Origin: Hydrogenobacter sp.
GTDB lineage: Bacteria; Aquificota; Aquificia; Aquificales; Aquificaceae
NCBI GenBank assembly: GCA_023255875.1
Contig: JAGDVY010000016.1
Span: 23,820-73,956, forward strand
Direction of reading: 5' to 3'
Length of the DNA: 50,137 bases
In this document: in pieces, positions 50,137-50,137 of the stretch
How positions within the stretch are numbered: position 1 is the stretch's first letter
Layout: each line of letters opens with the position of its first letter
Made by a program: the position numbers and the translations under genes
Notes under the pieces: generated by a model
Database searches by the model: none
What the model was told of the DNA's origin: nothing
What the model saw: only the letters and a program-made list of their open reading frames with translations

Positions 50137-50137
50137 A

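Overview
This 50 kb window looks like chromosome from a thermophilic, chemolithoautotrophic member of the Aquificaceae, most likely Hydrogenobacter or a close relative such as Thermocrinis. The evidence is a histidine-phosphatase gene that closely matches, from memory, the metal-independent phosphoserine phosphatase PspA of Hydrogenobacter thermophilus; a two-domain protein disulfide oxidoreductase with two CxxC sites, typical of hyperthermophiles; a futalosine-pathway menaquinone gene; sigma-54 and a second sigma-70-type factor; and extreme gene packing. No database was consulted, so the genus is an inference.

The layout is a series of tightly overlapped operons. 1-725 (+): tail of a TrmN6-like tRNA methyltransferase and a DUF507 protein. 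722-2119 (-): GlcD-type FAD oxidase. 2190-5956 (+): two SurA-like chaperones, a GT4 glycosyltransferase and a polysaccharide deacetylase. 8652-5901 (-): grpE, an NYN-domain protein, panE and a HAD phosphatase. 8697-14425 (+): hemN, an orphan peptide-type ABC ATPase, a CorC/CNNM membrane protein, rpoN and an Xaa-Pro peptidase. 14449-17471 (+): initiator tRNA, tRNA-Ser, carA and ftsI behind a consensus-like promoter. 18271-17418 (-): a small protein and bioD. 18316-19983 (+): ilvD. 25953-19958 (-): class V aminotransferase, pspA, TPR protein, ExbB, ExbD and a DUF218 protein. 25973-26812 (+): an EamA transporter. 33323-26780 (-): PBP1A, an unrecognised membrane protein, a TusA-DUF3343 fusion, trpC, a hypothetical protein, pgk and a gamma-carbonic anhydrase. 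33361-34519 (+): tmk and DUF4416. 38281-34454 (-): PDO, a TPR protein, a DUF3108-like periplasmic protein, accC and murI. 38544-45419 (+): mqnC, bioH, bioC, an HtrA protease, a sigma factor, truB and lnt. 45451-48485 (+): thiS, thiG, protoporphyrinogen oxidase and transaldolase. 49777-48482 (-): RseP. The right edge holds what may be a degraded transposase fragment and the end of a membrane protein.

Functionally the region combines cofactor supply (biotin: bioC, bioH, bioD and the biotin-dependent accC; thiamine; heme; quinone; pantothenate), amino acids (serine, tryptophan, branched-chain, arginine/pyrimidine entry), and envelope assembly (FtsI, PBP1A, MurI, Lnt, RseP, HtrA, SurA-like pair, ExbBD, glycan enzymes).

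Two genome-scale patterns stand out. Every one of the seven convergent gene pairs overlaps tail-to-tail, and I see no intrinsic terminators there. Many operon-leading genes have a TATAAT-like box only 7-11 nt before the start codon, implying leaderless or nearly leaderless mRNA, whereas others carry strong Shine-Dalgarno sequences. At the glcD/surA divergence a single palindromic TTGCAA can serve as the -35 element for both directions.
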